Shown here in pieces: positions 50,147 to 59,055 of a stretch of 64,000 nt of DNA (within the stretch, counting starts at the first letter, position 1; every line of letters begins with the position of its first letter). Source of the DNA: Methylobacterium platani (lineage in GTDB: Bacteria > Pseudomonadota > Alphaproteobacteria > Rhizobiales > Beijerinckiaceae). The stretch spans positions 1 to 64,000 of the forward strand of contig NZ_LWHQ01000006.1 in assembly GCF_001653715.1 (NCBI RefSeq), read 5' to 3'. The notes under the pieces were generated by a model. That model was not told the origin of the DNA and made no database searches. It saw nothing but the letters and a program-made list of their open reading frames with translations. The position numbers and the translations under genes were made by a program.

Positions 50147-51319
50147 TTGAGAGACCGTGCTTTGCTCTCCTCGATCCTCGGGACGGACGGTTCGCCCTTG
50201 CTCTCCTACCTGATCGTCTTCCTGATCATGGTCGTGCTCCTCAGCCTCTTCGCGCTCGGCGCGAAGCGGTTCGCCCGGGGCCGCCTGACGCTCGGCGGCA
50301 ACGGCAGCGCCGGCCGCAGCCGGCAGCCGCGGCTCGGCATCGTCGACATCTACGAGCTGGACCGGCAGCGCCAGCTGATCCTGCTGCGGCGCGACAACAT
50401 CGAGCACCTGCTGCTGGTGGGCGGGCCGAACGACGTCGTGGTCGAGCGCAACATCGTGCGCGCCGGCAGCGGCCGGGTGCAGGCGGAGCTCTCCGACCGG
50501 TCGGAGCCGGCCGACGCCCCGGAGCTTCCGCTCACCCTGCCGGCGGGCACCGAGCCGGCGCCGCTGCCGCCGCCCTTCCCCGAGCCCGAGATCCCGGCGC
50601 GGCCCGCCGCCCCGGAGCCGGTGCGGGCCGCGCCCGCCTTCGAGCAGGACCAGGACGAGGCCGCCCGGCCGGCCCCGCGCCCGGCCTCGCGCTTCAACGC
50701 CTCGCGCCGGGTCGAGCCGCCGAGCCTGCGCGCCGCCCGCCAGGTGCCCCCGCCGCTGGAGACGCCCGCCGCGGAGACGCCGCAGGAGGCCGCCCCGTTC
50801 GCGGTTCCGGTGCCGCCGGTGGTGGCGCCGCCCCCGCCGATGCCGGAGCCGGTCCTGCCGCCCGAGCCGGTGCCCGCCCCCGCCGGGACCCGCGGGACCG
50901 AGCCGCGCACCGTCGACGCCACGATCCTCAACGATATGGCCCGCCAGCTCGAGGAGGCCCTGCGGCGTCCCTCCTCGGCGGTGGCGCCGGCCCGCCCGGC
51001 CGCCCCGGCGGCGAGCGCGCCGCCGGCCCCCGAGCCGGCGCCGGTCCCGGCGCCCCCTCCCCCGCCGCCGCCTGAACCCGAGCCCGAGCCGGAGCCCGCG
51101 CCGCCCCCGCCGCCCGAGCCGCCGCCGGAGCCCGAATCGGTCCAGGCCCCTGCGCCGGAACCCGAGCCGGAGCCGGTCCCCGCGCCGCCCCCGCCTCCCC
51201 CGCCGCCGGAAGAGCCGGCCCCGGCCCCGAAGCCGCCCTCGGTCCAGAACCCGTTCTCGGTCGAGGAGATCGAGGCCGAGTTCGCCCGGCTCCTCGGCCG
51301 GCCGCTCGACAAGCGCTAA
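50147..51319 (+). CDS. fliO: FliO-like flagellar biosynthesis protein with long Pro/Glu-rich tail
   Basis: About 390 residues. A single N-terminal membrane span (LLSYLIVFLIMVVLLSLFAL) is followed by the FliO-type domain RLGIVDIYELDRQRQLILLRRDNIEHLLLVGGPNDVVVERNIV in pieces. The remaining 250 residues are low-complexity Pro/Glu/Ala, ending in a short conserved-looking NPFSVEEIEAEFARLLGRPL. FliO assists assembly of the FliPQR complex, and fliP follows 210 bp downstream. The start is uncertain: I use TTG 50147 because no ATG precedes the membrane span. Confidence 0.75.
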   Translation: MRDRALLSSILGTDGSPLLSYLIVFLIMVVLLSLFALGAKRFARGRLTLGGNGSAGRSRQPRLGIVDIYELDRQRQLILLRRDNIEHLLLVGGPNDVVVERNIVRAGSGRVQAELSDRSEPADAPELPLTLPAGTEPAPLPPPFPEPEIPARPAAPEPVRAAPAFEQDQDEAARPAPRPASRFNASRRVEPPSLRAARQVPPPLETPAAETPQEAAPFAVPVPPVVAPPPPMPEPVLPPEPVPAPAGTRGTEPRTVDATILNDMARQLEEALRRPSSAVAPARPAAPAASAPPAPEPAPVPAPPPPPPPEPEPEPEPAPPPPPEPPPEPESVQAPAPEPEPEPVPAPPPPPPPPEEPAPAPKPPSVQNPFSVEEIEAEFARLLGRPLDKR

Positions 51320-51372
51320 GCGGACTTGCGTTGGCAGGCCAGCGCTTCGCCCGCTTAGGTTCTTGTTTTGGC

Positions 51373-51417
51373 GCAGATTTTTGGCGCCGAACCGGCAACC
51401 ACCTCGGCGAAATCTGC
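51373..51417. repeat. hairpin between fliO and fliP
   Basis: GCAGATTT pairs with AAATCTGC, extended by CGCCGA and TCGGCG with a four-base bulge. The AT-rich arms stand out against the local GC content. It may be a regulatory or attenuation structure between the two genes. Confidence 0.4.
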
Positions 51418-51529
51418 TTAGACGTCCCGCGACAGCTGTTGCACCGGAACCGCGCCCGCCCGCCCTCGACCGGGTGCGGCGGGCGCGGCGCTTGCGGGCC
51501 GCCGCCGCTCAGCCCAAGGGTTGGCCGCC

Positions 51530-52297
51530 ATGGCGCACCCGAATCGCTCGTCCCTCCTCCCCCGCCTCCGCCGTCACCTCTGCCGCGCGACCGTGGCCCT
51601 GCTGGTCTTCTCCGGCGGCACGGCGATGGCGCAGAGCCTGACGGTCGATCTCGGCCCGAGCGGCGGCGTCACCGAGCGGGCGCTGCAGCTCGTCGCGCTC
51701 ATCACCGTGCTGGCGCTGGCGCCCTCGGTGCTGGTGATGGCGACCTCGTTCACCCGCATCGTCGTGGTGCTGTCGATCCTGCGCTCGGCGCTCGGCACCC
51801 AGACGGCGCCGCCCAACGCCGTGATCGTCAGCCTGTCCCTGTTCCTTACAGCCTTCGTGATGGCGCCGACGGCGCGGGAGGCCTACCGCACCGGCATCGA
51901 GCCGCTGCTCGCCGGGCAGATCCAGCAGGGCCAGGCCTTCGAGCGGGCGAGCCAGCCGTTCAAGGCGTTCATGCTGCGCAGCGTGCGCGAGAAGGACCTG
52001 AAGCTTTTCCTCGACCTCGCCCGGGCCGGCACGCCGGCGACGCCCGAGGCCGTCGGCCTCGAGGTGCTGACGCCCGCCTTCATGATCTCGGAGCTCAGGC
52101 GCGCCTTCGAGATCGGCTTCCTCCTGTTCATCCCGTTCCTGATCATCGACCTCGTGGTCGCGTCGATCCTGATGTCGGTCGGCATGATGATGCTGCCGCC
52201 CGCCACCGTGGCGCTGCCGTTCAAGCTGATCTTCTTCGTGCTGGTCGACGGCTGGACCCTGGTGGCGGGGTCGCTGGTGCAGAGCTACGGCGGCTGA
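51530..52297 (+). CDS. fliP: flagellar biosynthesis protein FliP
   Basis: A 255-residue export-gate protein. A cleavable signal peptide ends at AMAQ, as usual for FliP. LVMATSFTRIVVVLSILRSALGTQTAPPNAVIVSLSLFLT and FLLFIPFLIIDLVVASILMSVGMMMLPP (both in pieces) are the FliP signatures, and the C-terminus has LVDGWTLVAGSLVQSY. The ATG at 51530 has AAGGG nine bases upstream. It forms the core of the export channel with FliQ and FliR. Confidence 0.95.
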   Translation: MAHPNRSSLLPRLRRHLCRATVALLVFSGGTAMAQSLTVDLGPSGGVTERALQLVALITVLALAPSVLVMATSFTRIVVVLSILRSALGTQTAPPNAVIVSLSLFLTAFVMAPTAREAYRTGIEPLLAGQIQQGQAFERASQPFKAFMLRSVREKDLKLFLDLARAGTPATPEAVGLEVLTPAFMISELRRAFEIGFLLFIPFLIIDLVVASILMSVGMMMLPPATVALPFKLIFFVLVDGWTLVAGSLVQSYGG

Positions 52298-52560
52298 GGC
52301 GCGCGGGGCCGGACCAGGTGCAGCGACCGGCCGGCGAGGTGGGCCGGCACGCCGCGGCGCATCAGCCGGTCGCGGCGGGTACGGCGCGCGAGGCCGGACG
52401 CCCAGGCCTCGGTCGCCGCGAGGACGGGCTGCGTCCAGGCCTCGAACCAGGCGACCTGCAGCGCGACGCCGAGCCCGATGATCTCGCCCGCCAGGGCCTG
52501 CGAGGCCGCCGCGAGCCGCGGCAGCCGCTCGTCGAGCGGGATGCGGGGCGGGGGGCTCAC
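52285..52560 (-). CDS. small hypothetical helical protein
   Basis: A 91-residue protein, not recognised. The middle is predicted helical (LPRLAAASQALAGEIIGLGVALQVAWFEAWTQPVLAATEAW, in pieces), reminiscent of phasin-like amphipathic helices. An Arg-rich tail follows. The last codons overlap the end of fliP by 13 bp on the opposite strand. The GTG at 52560 is my start; a TTG at 52575 is the alternative. Confidence 0.5.
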   Translation of the reverse strand: MSPPPRIPLDERLPRLAAASQALAGEIIGLGVALQVAWFEAWTQPVLAATEAWASGLARRTRRDRLMRRGVPAHLAGRSLHLVRPRAPQPP

Positions 52561-52624
52561 GGCCGCGGCCCGCAAGGCGGCCGATCCGGAAGTCCCCGGC
52601 CCGCCCCGGCGTGACGGCGCGGCG

Positions 52625-53002
52625 TCACCGCAGGGCGGCGTCCGGCAGAGGGGCCTCGGGGGCGATCCGGGCGGCGTCGATCACGTGCGCCTCCGGGACG
52701 GCCCCCGTGAGGTCCGATGCCGCGATCGCGGCGGGCGTGACCGGGACGGACGGGATCTCGACGGGCGTGCTGTCGGGCGCCAGGATTCCGGCCGGATTGT
52801 ACGGCCGGTTGTAGCACCGGCAGATGGCGCGCCAGATCGCCGCGCGCTCCTCCGGGGCGAACCGGCTCAGGCAGGCATCGAGGGCGTCCTGGCCGGCGCG
52901 GGCGAGACCCTCGCGCGTGCCGGCATCGAGGCGGTCGGCCCCCGCGGACGGCGTCAGGTCGATCGGGCGCAGGTCCGGATCGGGCATGGTCGGCTCGGGC
53001 AC
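52625..53002 (-). CDS. hypothetical protein
   Basis: A 125-residue protein starting at GTG, not recognised. It has Pro/Asp-rich ends and a central region with two Cys (DALDACLSRFAPEERAAIWRAICRCYNRPYNPAG in pieces). The start is uncertain, as MPDPD five codons later is equally possible. It precedes the helical hypothetical on the same strand. Confidence 0.5.
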   Translation of the reverse strand: MPEPTMPDPDLRPIDLTPSAGADRLDAGTREGLARAGQDALDACLSRFAPEERAAIWRAICRCYNRPYNPAGILAPDSTPVEIPSVPVTPAAIAASDLTGAVPEAHVIDAARIAPEAPLPDAALR

Positions 53003-53093
53003 GGCTCGGCTCCCTGACGGTTTTCCACGACAGGTCTAACGCCGAACGTCTCGCTTCGATCCGGGCCGCCGTCGGGGCTCGGGCGGGCCCCCG

Positions 53094-53411
53094 TCAGGGC
53101 TCCGGGAAGTACGGCGGCGGAATGTTGTAGATCGGCAGGTTGGTGTTGCGCGGCAGCCACGCATGGAAGACCGTACCGTCGGGCTCGCCGTAGGAGACCG
53201 GCCGGACCGGGCCGCCGCGGTGCGGCACCCGGGCGGACCGGTAGCGACGGTGCAGGGGTGCATAGGACGGCCGCGACGCGGGCCGGTAGCCGGCGGGAGC
53301 CCGATCGAAAGCGGCGGGCGCCGCGCGGTCCGGCTCCGGAAAGCCGTCGGCCGCCGCCGGGGCGGCGAGCGCCAGGATCATCAGGCCGGCGGTCAGGGCG
53401 GGGCGCAACAT
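53094..53411 (-). CDS. small secreted hypothetical protein
   Basis: A 105-residue protein with a clear signal peptide (MLRPALTAGLMILALAAPAAA). A Pro/Tyr/Arg-rich mature part follows, ending in LPRNTNLPIYNIPPPYFPEP. GAGGAAG lies upstream of the ATG. No family recognised; probably a small periplasmic protein. The frame is open far upstream on this strand, but only as the shadow of the transporter gene. Confidence 0.65.
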   Translation of the reverse strand: MLRPALTAGLMILALAAPAAADGFPEPDRAAPAAFDRAPAGYRPASRPSYAPLHRRYRSARVPHRGGPVRPVSYGEPDGTVFHAWLPRNTNLPIYNIPPPYFPEP

Positions 53412-53464
53412 GCGGGCTTCCTCGAAGGCCCCGCGAGCGTAGCGCGGCGAATCCCACCAGGGGC

Positions 53465-54370
53465 TTAACCGCGGCTGGCGATCGCCACCCCGGCCACCGC
53501 CACCACCATGCCGAGGAGCTGCACCGGCGCCAGGGTCTCGCCGAACAGCCCGAACGCCATCGCGGCCGAGACCGGCGGCACGAGGTAGAACAGGGCCGCG
53601 ACGCCCGCCACCGCGCCGCGGCGGATCAGCCCGAGCAGGATCAGGATGCCGCCGACCGACAGGCCGAGCACCGCCCAGGCGAGGCCCAGCAGCAGCGGAC
53701 CGGTGAGGTCGAACTCGCCGTGCTCGGTCAGGAGCGCCAGCGGCACGGTGAAGAGGCCCGCGCCGACGAATTGCGCCGCGGCGTTGGTGCGCAGGTCCAC
53801 GGCGACGGCCTTGCGCTTCTGCCACAGGGTGCCGAGCGTGATCCCGATCGTGCCGCAGAAGCAGACCGCCAGGGCGACGGGCGGGATGCCGCCGGACGCG
53901 CCGATCCGCGGCCCCAGCACCAGCCCGGCGCCGACGAGGCCGACCGCGATGCCGAGCCAGCGCCGGCCCGAGACCCGCTCGCCGAGCAGCGGCCCGGCCA
54001 CCGCCGCGGTGAGCAGCGGCTGCAGGCTCGCCACCAGGGCGGCGATGCCGGCCGGCAGCCCGCGATGCACCGCCCAGAACACCGCGTCGAGATAGACGCC
54101 GTGGATCAGGATCCCGGCCACCATCGCGTCGCGCCAGCCGGCCAAGCCGCGCGGCCAGGTCGCGCCGGAGGCGAGCGCCAGGCCCGACAGCACCATCGCG
54201 CTCAGCACGAAGCGCACGCTGAGGAAGGTCAGCGGCTCGGCATGCGGCGCGATCAGCCGCGCCACGATGAAGCCCGTGGCCCAGATCAGCACGAACAGGC
54301 CGGGCGCCAGGCGGGTGGGCCAGGGGACGCCCGACGAGGCGGCGCCGGAGAGAGGCGGTAAGCGGCTCAT
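53465..54370 (-). CDS. EamA-family (DMT superfamily) transporter
   Basis: A 301-residue membrane protein with ten hydrophobic helices in two EamA repeats. The first is FVLIWATGFIVARLIAPHAEPLTFLSVRF and the second repeat ends FYLVPPVSAAMAFGLFGETL, with other landmarks between. The Glu after the second-repeat Gly-Glu-x-L is characteristic. It exports metabolites such as amino acids; the substrate is unknown. The ATG at 54370 starts the conserved region. Transcribed toward the small secreted protein gene. Confidence 0.88.
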   Translation of the reverse strand: MSRLPPLSGAASSGVPWPTRLAPGLFVLIWATGFIVARLIAPHAEPLTFLSVRFVLSAMVLSGLALASGATWPRGLAGWRDAMVAGILIHGVYLDAVFWAVHRGLPAGIAALVASLQPLLTAAVAGPLLGERVSGRRWLGIAVGLVGAGLVLGPRIGASGGIPPVALAVCFCGTIGITLGTLWQKRKAVAVDLRTNAAAQFVGAGLFTVPLALLTEHGEFDLTGPLLLGLAWAVLGLSVGGILILLGLIRRGAVAGVAALFYLVPPVSAAMAFGLFGETLAPVQLLGMVVAVAGVAIASRG

Positions 54371-54630
54371 GATGCCTGCGCAACGAGCACGAGCGCGGCC
54401 GTTCCGCAACCGGGAACCGCGGCAGGTCCCCCCCGCCGGTCGCGCAAGGATCGGGAACCGCCCGATCGTGCCCGGAAGGACGCGGGCGCCGCAATTCTGC
54501 CGGCCCGGCTTTCCAGGACGGGCTCGCGCGCTCTACCTGAGGCGTCAGGTCCGCCGGCGCGAGACGCCTGCCGGAAGGATAGGCCTGCCGGAAGGCCCGA
54601 GACGTCGACCAGCCCGAGAGCCCGCGCGCC

Positions 54631-55515
54631 GTGATCCGTCCCCGCACCGCCCTGGAGATCGCCGCCATCGCGGCCCAGCGCTTCGTCGCGCATGACGGCT
54701 GGGCGATCGCGAGCCACATCGCGCTCTCGCTCCTGACCTCGCTGTTCCCGTTCCTGATCCTGCTCACCGCCCTCGCCGGCGTGTTCGGCACCAAGTCGCT
54801 CGCCGACGAGGCCGGCAACCTGCTGTTCGAGATCTGGCCGAGCGAGGTGGCGGGCCCGATCGCCGGGGAGGTCCACCGGGTGCTGACCGAGCAGCGCGGG
54901 GGGCTGCTCACCCTCGGCGCGGTGCTGGCGCTCTACTTCTCGTCGAGCGGGGTCGAGAGCCTGCGGGTCGGGCTCAACCGGGCCTACGGCCTGCGCGAGA
55001 TGCGGCCGTGGTGGCTCACGCGCCTCGAATCGATCGGCTACGTGATCTGTGCCGCCTTCGCGATGCTGGCCTTCACCTTCCTGGTTGTGCTGGGGCCGCT
55101 GGTCTGGCGCGGGCTGCTCCTGGTGGCGCCGGGGCTGGAGCCGCTCGGCCTCACCGTCGCGGTCGGCCGGATCAGCGTGACGGTGCTGCTCGTCGCGAGC
55201 GTGCTGGTGATCGCCCACAAGTTCATCGCCGCCGGGCGGCGGCCGGTCGCCTTGGTGCTGCCCGGCATCGCCGTGACGCTCTGCCTGTGGGTGCTCGCCG
55301 GCCTCGGCTTCGGGATGTACCTCGACCGGTTCTCCAGCGCCTACGTGTCGACCTACGGCGGCCTGGCCACCGCGATGGTGTTCCTGGTCTTCGTCTACTG
55401 GCTCGCCGCGATGTTCCTGTTCGGCGGCGAGATCAACGGCACGGTGATCGCCGCCCGCCGCCGCCGGCTCCAGGCCCGGGCCCAGAGCCGGCGCGAGACG
55501 ATCAAGATGCTGTAG
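54631..55515 (+). CDS. YihY/BrkB-family membrane protein
   Basis: A 294-residue protein with six membrane spans. RFVAHDGWAIASHIALSLLTSLFPFLILLTALAG in pieces and YFSSSGVESLRVGLNRAYGLRE are the YihY signature. The C-terminus has VFVYWLAAMFLFGGEINGTVIAARRRR. The start is GTG. It is divergent from the DMT transporter and convergent with the SfnB-like gene. Function is unknown; the old 'tRNA-processing ribonuclease' label is unsupported. Confidence 0.88.
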   Translation: MIRPRTALEIAAIAAQRFVAHDGWAIASHIALSLLTSLFPFLILLTALAGVFGTKSLADEAGNLLFEIWPSEVAGPIAGEVHRVLTEQRGGLLTLGAVLALYFSSSGVESLRVGLNRAYGLREMRPWWLTRLESIGYVICAAFAMLAFTFLVVLGPLVWRGLLLVAPGLEPLGLTVAVGRISVTVLLVASVLVIAHKFIAAGRRPVALVLPGIAVTLCLWVLAGLGFGMYLDRFSSAYVSTYGGLATAMVFLVFVYWLAAMFLFGGEINGTVIAARRRRLQARAQSRRETIKML

Positions 55516-55541
55516 CGCCAGGCTTTCCGGAGCGCACGGCG

Positions 55542-56798
55542 TCAGCTCCAGGCGTGGAACGGCGGGTTGACCCCGTTGAGGGCGTGGTTGCCGACGATCG
55601 CAACCTTCCAGCGCACCGGATCGTGCAAGGTGTGGGTGCGGGCGTTGCGCCAGTGCCGGTCGAGGTTGTGCTCGGCCAGCGTCGCGCGGGTGCCGGAGAG
55701 CTCGAACAGGGTGGTGGCGGCGGCGAGCGCGACCTCGGTGGTCAGGACCTTCGATTCGGCCACCGCGAGCTGGGCCGCCGCGACGCTGTCGGGCGTCGGG
55801 TCCGCGAGCGCCGCGTCGATGGCGAGGCCGGCCCGGTCGAGCAGGGCTTCGGCGGCGTGCTGGCGGATCGTCAGGTCGCCGACCGCGCGGATCGTGTAGG
55901 GGTCGTCGGAGGCCCGGTCCCGGCCGCTGTCGATCCAGGGCCGCGCCTTCTCGCGCACGAAGGCGATGGTGTCGTCGAGGGCGGCGCGCCCGATGCCCGC
56001 GTCGATCGCCGCCTGGATGATCTGGAAGATCGCTCCGTCGACCCGCGGCGCCGCGTAGCCGCGCCAGGCCGGCACCAGGCGGCTCTTCGGGACGCGCACG
56101 TCGTCGATGATCACGGTGCCGCTCGCGGTGCCGCGCTGGCCGAAGCTCGACCAGTCGTCGATGACGGTCAGCCCCGGCGCGTCGCGATCCGCGATGGCGT
56201 ACCAGGGGCGGCCCTGGTCATCGACCGCGACGATCGGCACGAGATGGGCGAGCAGCGCCCCCGTTGCGTAGAACTTTTGGCCCCGGACGACGACGTGGTC
56301 GCCGTGATCGGTGAAGCGGGTCGCGAACTCGGCGGCCCGCGCCGTGCCCTTCTCCGAGAAGGCGTTGCCGAAGCGGGTGCCGGCGAGCACCTGGGCGAAG
56401 AGTTCCGCCTGCTGGTCGGGCTCCGACACGGTGCGGATCGCCGCGACGATGCCGAGATGGTTCTGGGCGATCTGGGCGATCGAGGGATCGGCCGCCGCGA
56501 CGATCGCGATCACCTGTGCCAGCGTCCGGTACGACACCTCCGGCCCGCCGTGAGCGCGCGGCACGTTGATCGACCACAGCCCGCTCTGCGAGAAGGCGTC
56601 GAGCTCGGCCAGCGGACGGGCGCCGGTCCGGTCGCGCTCCGAGGCGCCCTCCCGGAACCGTGCCGCGAGGGCATGGGCGACCCGGATCGCCTCCGCGTCG
56701 TCGCGGATGACGTGGGCGGGATCGGCCGGGCGCGCGGGGCCGGGCGTACCTTGCGGCGCGGGGTCGGCGATGTGGCTCGGATTGACGGCGATGTTCAT
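55542..56798 (-). CDS. SfnB-like acyl-CoA dehydrogenase-family flavoprotein
   Basis: A 418-residue acyl-CoA dehydrogenase-fold protein. NVPRAHGGPEVSYRTLAQVIAIVAAADPSIAQIAQNHLG in pieces, GTASGTVIIDDVRVP and LFELSGTRATLAEHNLDRHWRNARTHTLHDP in part place it in the SfnB/DszC-like monooxygenase group. That group uses reduced flavin to act on sulfur compounds. The Arg/His-rich end RHWRNARTHTLHDP is characteristic. No reductase or sulfonate genes are adjacent. The ATG at 56798 begins the conserved MNIAVNPSHIADP. Confidence 0.82.
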   Translation of the reverse strand: MNIAVNPSHIADPAPQGTPGPARPADPAHVIRDDAEAIRVAHALAARFREGASERDRTGARPLAELDAFSQSGLWSINVPRAHGGPEVSYRTLAQVIAIVAAADPSIAQIAQNHLGIVAAIRTVSEPDQQAELFAQVLAGTRFGNAFSEKGTARAAEFATRFTDHGDHVVVRGQKFYATGALLAHLVPIVAVDDQGRPWYAIADRDAPGLTVIDDWSSFGQRGTASGTVIIDDVRVPKSRLVPAWRGYAAPRVDGAIFQIIQAAIDAGIGRAALDDTIAFVREKARPWIDSGRDRASDDPYTIRAVGDLTIRQHAAEALLDRAGLAIDAALADPTPDSVAAAQLAVAESKVLTTEVALAAATTLFELSGTRATLAEHNLDRHWRNARTHTLHDPVRWKVAIVGNHALNGVNPPFHAWS

Positions 56799-57102
56799 CG
56801 AGGGCTCCGCAATCGGTGGACAGGATTGCCGGTGGGCAGGCGCGTCCCCCTCCCCGGCACGCATGGGAAAGGGACAGGCTCTCGCACGGGCGGGATCGCC
56901 GGCTCGTCGGGGCGATCAAGACAAGGACGATGATCGCCGGTCGATTGCTTCGACTTGATCCCGCCGCAGAATAGTTACCGATGGCTGCCGCTTCGTCAAA
57001 CGAAGCGTTCCGCTTAATTGCTGTGATTTATGGAAACTCGTTCTCGCCGACCGGCGATTGAGCGAAAGCATTTTTTTCAGCCGGCATCCGTCGGCTGCGA
57101 CG
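56799..57102. promoter_or_regulatory. upstream region of the SfnB-like gene
   Basis: It contains an AT-richer patch at 56960-57040 and a hairpin with seven-base arms GCTTCGT and ACGAAGC at 56990-57006. It should carry the promoter of the SfnB-like gene on the minus strand. No gene is seen. Confidence 0.35.
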
Positions 57103-57248
57103 CGCCGGACGCCTCGGCATCGACGTGTCGATGCCGAGGGGCGAGGGTATCGGTTCATCGCAGGTGGACCGGCCTCGAAGGAGGGCTCCGGACCCCGTCG
57201 CGATCGCCGAAGGCCTCCTTCGAGGTCGGCCGATCGTCGATCGGCCGA
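57103..57248. repeat. array of three perfect palindromes
   Basis: Three consecutive inverted repeats. First, CCTCGGCATCGAC and GTCGATGCCGAGG at 57112-57139. Second, CCTCGAAGGAGG at 57173-57184 and CCTCCTTCGAGG at 57214-57225. Third, TCGGCCGATCG and CGATCGGCCGA at 57226-57248. The first lies in a roughly 61-base unit, 57103-57163, repeated with divergence at 58780-58843. They lie downstream of the ureohydrolase gene and may end its transcript. Confidence 0.75.
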
Positions 57249-57362
57249 TGCCTCATGATGAGGAAGGATAGGATGCTCCCGATCATCCGAGTCTGACCGA
57301 CGCGAAAATCGTTCAGACAGGCTCCGAGAGCGCTTCCTTTGGCCATCGATTGACAGTCGACA

Positions 57363-58337
57363 TCAACGGGGCGGGGGATCGATATCCGATGGATCCCGCG
57401 CCGCCATGGCGCAGAGGATTTCGAACAGCATGGTCGCCCCTGTCAGTGCTGTGAGGCCCGACGGGTCGAGCGGTGGTGAAACCTCCACGAGGTCGGCGCC
57501 GGCGATATTGACGCCGCCGAGCAGACGGATGAGCGCCTGCGCCTCGCGCGTCGTGAAGCCTCCGATCTCAGGGGTCCCAGTTCCTGGCGCCATCGAGGGG
57601 TCGATGCCGTCGATGTCGAAGGAAACGTAGGTCGGGCGGTCGCCGACGATGGCGCCGGCTTCCGCCATGACGTCAGCTGGCCCCCTTGAGATGAACTCCT
57701 CCATGAAGACGATGCGGATGCCGGCAGCCCGCGCCCAGTCGTAGTTCGCGGCATCCGAAATCGCCCCGCGAATGCCGATCTGGATCATCCGCTTCGGATC
57801 GAGAAGCCCTTCCTCGACCGCCCGCCGGAACGGGGTACCGTGGTTGTAGCGATTGCCGAAAAATGAGTCGTAGGTATCGGAATGGGCGTCGAAATGGATG
57901 AGCCCGAGCGGCGCCGTGGATCGCAATCCGCGCAGGATCGGAAGCGTGATGAGGTGGTCGCCGCCTACTGTCAGCGGACGAGCGCCTGCCGCGTGGATCT
58001 GGCGGAAGTAGTTCTCGATCAGCGCGAGGCTTTCTGCCGCGTCGAGGGGATTGACGGGTGCGTCGCCACAATCCCCGACGCGCAGGATGTCGAAGGGCGA
58101 CAGCCCGGTCAGGTGGTGGACCCGGCGCACGAGGCTGGACTGGTTGCGGACCTCGCGCGGACCGTGTCGCGCGCCGGTCCGGTTCGTTGTTCCTCCGTCG
58201 AATGGCACGCCGACCAGGGCGATGTCGACCTCGCCGGGGTCGGCGACAGGCAACCGCATGAAGGTTGCAGGACCGGCAAAGCGCGGCACGATGCCCGAGT
58301 CCAGCGGATGGAACCGATGTGATGGTGCTTCGGTCAA
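57363..58337 (-). CDS. speB: agmatinase/arginase-family ureohydrolase
   Basis: A 324-residue binuclear metal hydrolase. Metal ligands are His in GGDHLITLP, the Asp-x-His-x-Asp of HFDAHSDTY, and the Asp-x-Asp of SFDIDGIDPS. The length and GVPFDGGTTNRTGARHGPREVR fit the agmatinase/guanidinobutyrase group, which releases urea from a guanidino compound. The start is TTG, supported by GGAG eight bases upstream. The substrate cannot be told. It stands divergent from the acyltransferase-like fragment and is flanked by palindromic repeats. Confidence 0.88.
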   Translation of the reverse strand: MTEAPSHRFHPLDSGIVPRFAGPATFMRLPVADPGEVDIALVGVPFDGGTTNRTGARHGPREVRNQSSLVRRVHHLTGLSPFDILRVGDCGDAPVNPLDAAESLALIENYFRQIHAAGARPLTVGGDHLITLPILRGLRSTAPLGLIHFDAHSDTYDSFFGNRYNHGTPFRRAVEEGLLDPKRMIQIGIRGAISDAANYDWARAAGIRIVFMEEFISRGPADVMAEAGAIVGDRPTYVSFDIDGIDPSMAPGTGTPEIGGFTTREAQALIRLLGGVNIAGADLVEVSPPLDPSGLTALTGATMLFEILCAMAARDPSDIDPPPR

Positions 58338-59055
58338 GCTTCGATCTCCATACCCGCAACGTCCGCCGACGTCGGCTGGCCTCGGTGGGCCGTACGAGAA
58401 GCATGCTGCACGGCCGTGCCGCTGTGTCCATCCAACCCGGCACGGGCCGTGCTACATGCGCTGTCGGACGTGTTGACCGTAAGCACCAAGAATGGATGCT
58501 GGATAGGATACAAACTATCCGCCATTCCTGCAGCGCAAGCGGTGCGCCATTTCCGGATCTTCGATCAGGAATGCCGGAAAGGCCGTTCGTCACCGGGTGA
58601 CGGACCTTGCGCGCGTGGGCGGAACACGTCCCCGGTCCCGACCCGCTCGCATCGGGGCGGCATATGGAACCGTCGGGAGCGGATCGGCCACCCTGATGTC
58701 GCCTGCACGATCAGGGTGGCCTCGAAGCGACAGGCCCGTCCGATACCGCAAGGTCTCTCTCCTCGCGCCGGCGCTGATGCGCCGGACGCCTGGGCGTCGC
58801 AGCGTCGATGCCGAGGCGCGAGGGTATCACGATCATCGCGCAGCCCGCTGCGCCCACCACCCGCCAGACCCGATGCGTATCCGCTCGGTGACCGCAAAGC
58901 TGGGCTGCTCCACCGAGCCTCGTTGCCTGCCCTACGGCTTTCGGCGAGGGTCGGTACCGCTGATTGCAATGCTTCTGCTGAGCCACGCGGTGACTAGTAT
59001 GCGGTCTTGAATGGAGCCGATCCCACGAGACCGCTCCAAGTGAAGATTGCCCGCG
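58338..59055. other. intergenic with second copy of palindromic unit
   Basis: A 718-bp stretch with no convincing gene. It holds a diverged copy (58780-58843) of the palindromic unit at 57103-57163, sharing CGCCGGACGCCT and CGAGGGTATC landmarks. A hairpin with seven-base arms CGTCACC and GGTGACG is at 58588-58602. Promoters for the divergent speB and the downstream cassette must lie here. Confidence 0.5.

Noticed and set aside
58265..58997. Several overlapping short open frames between speB and the cassette
   Set aside because: No conserved motif, no ribosome-binding site, and they overlap in all frames.
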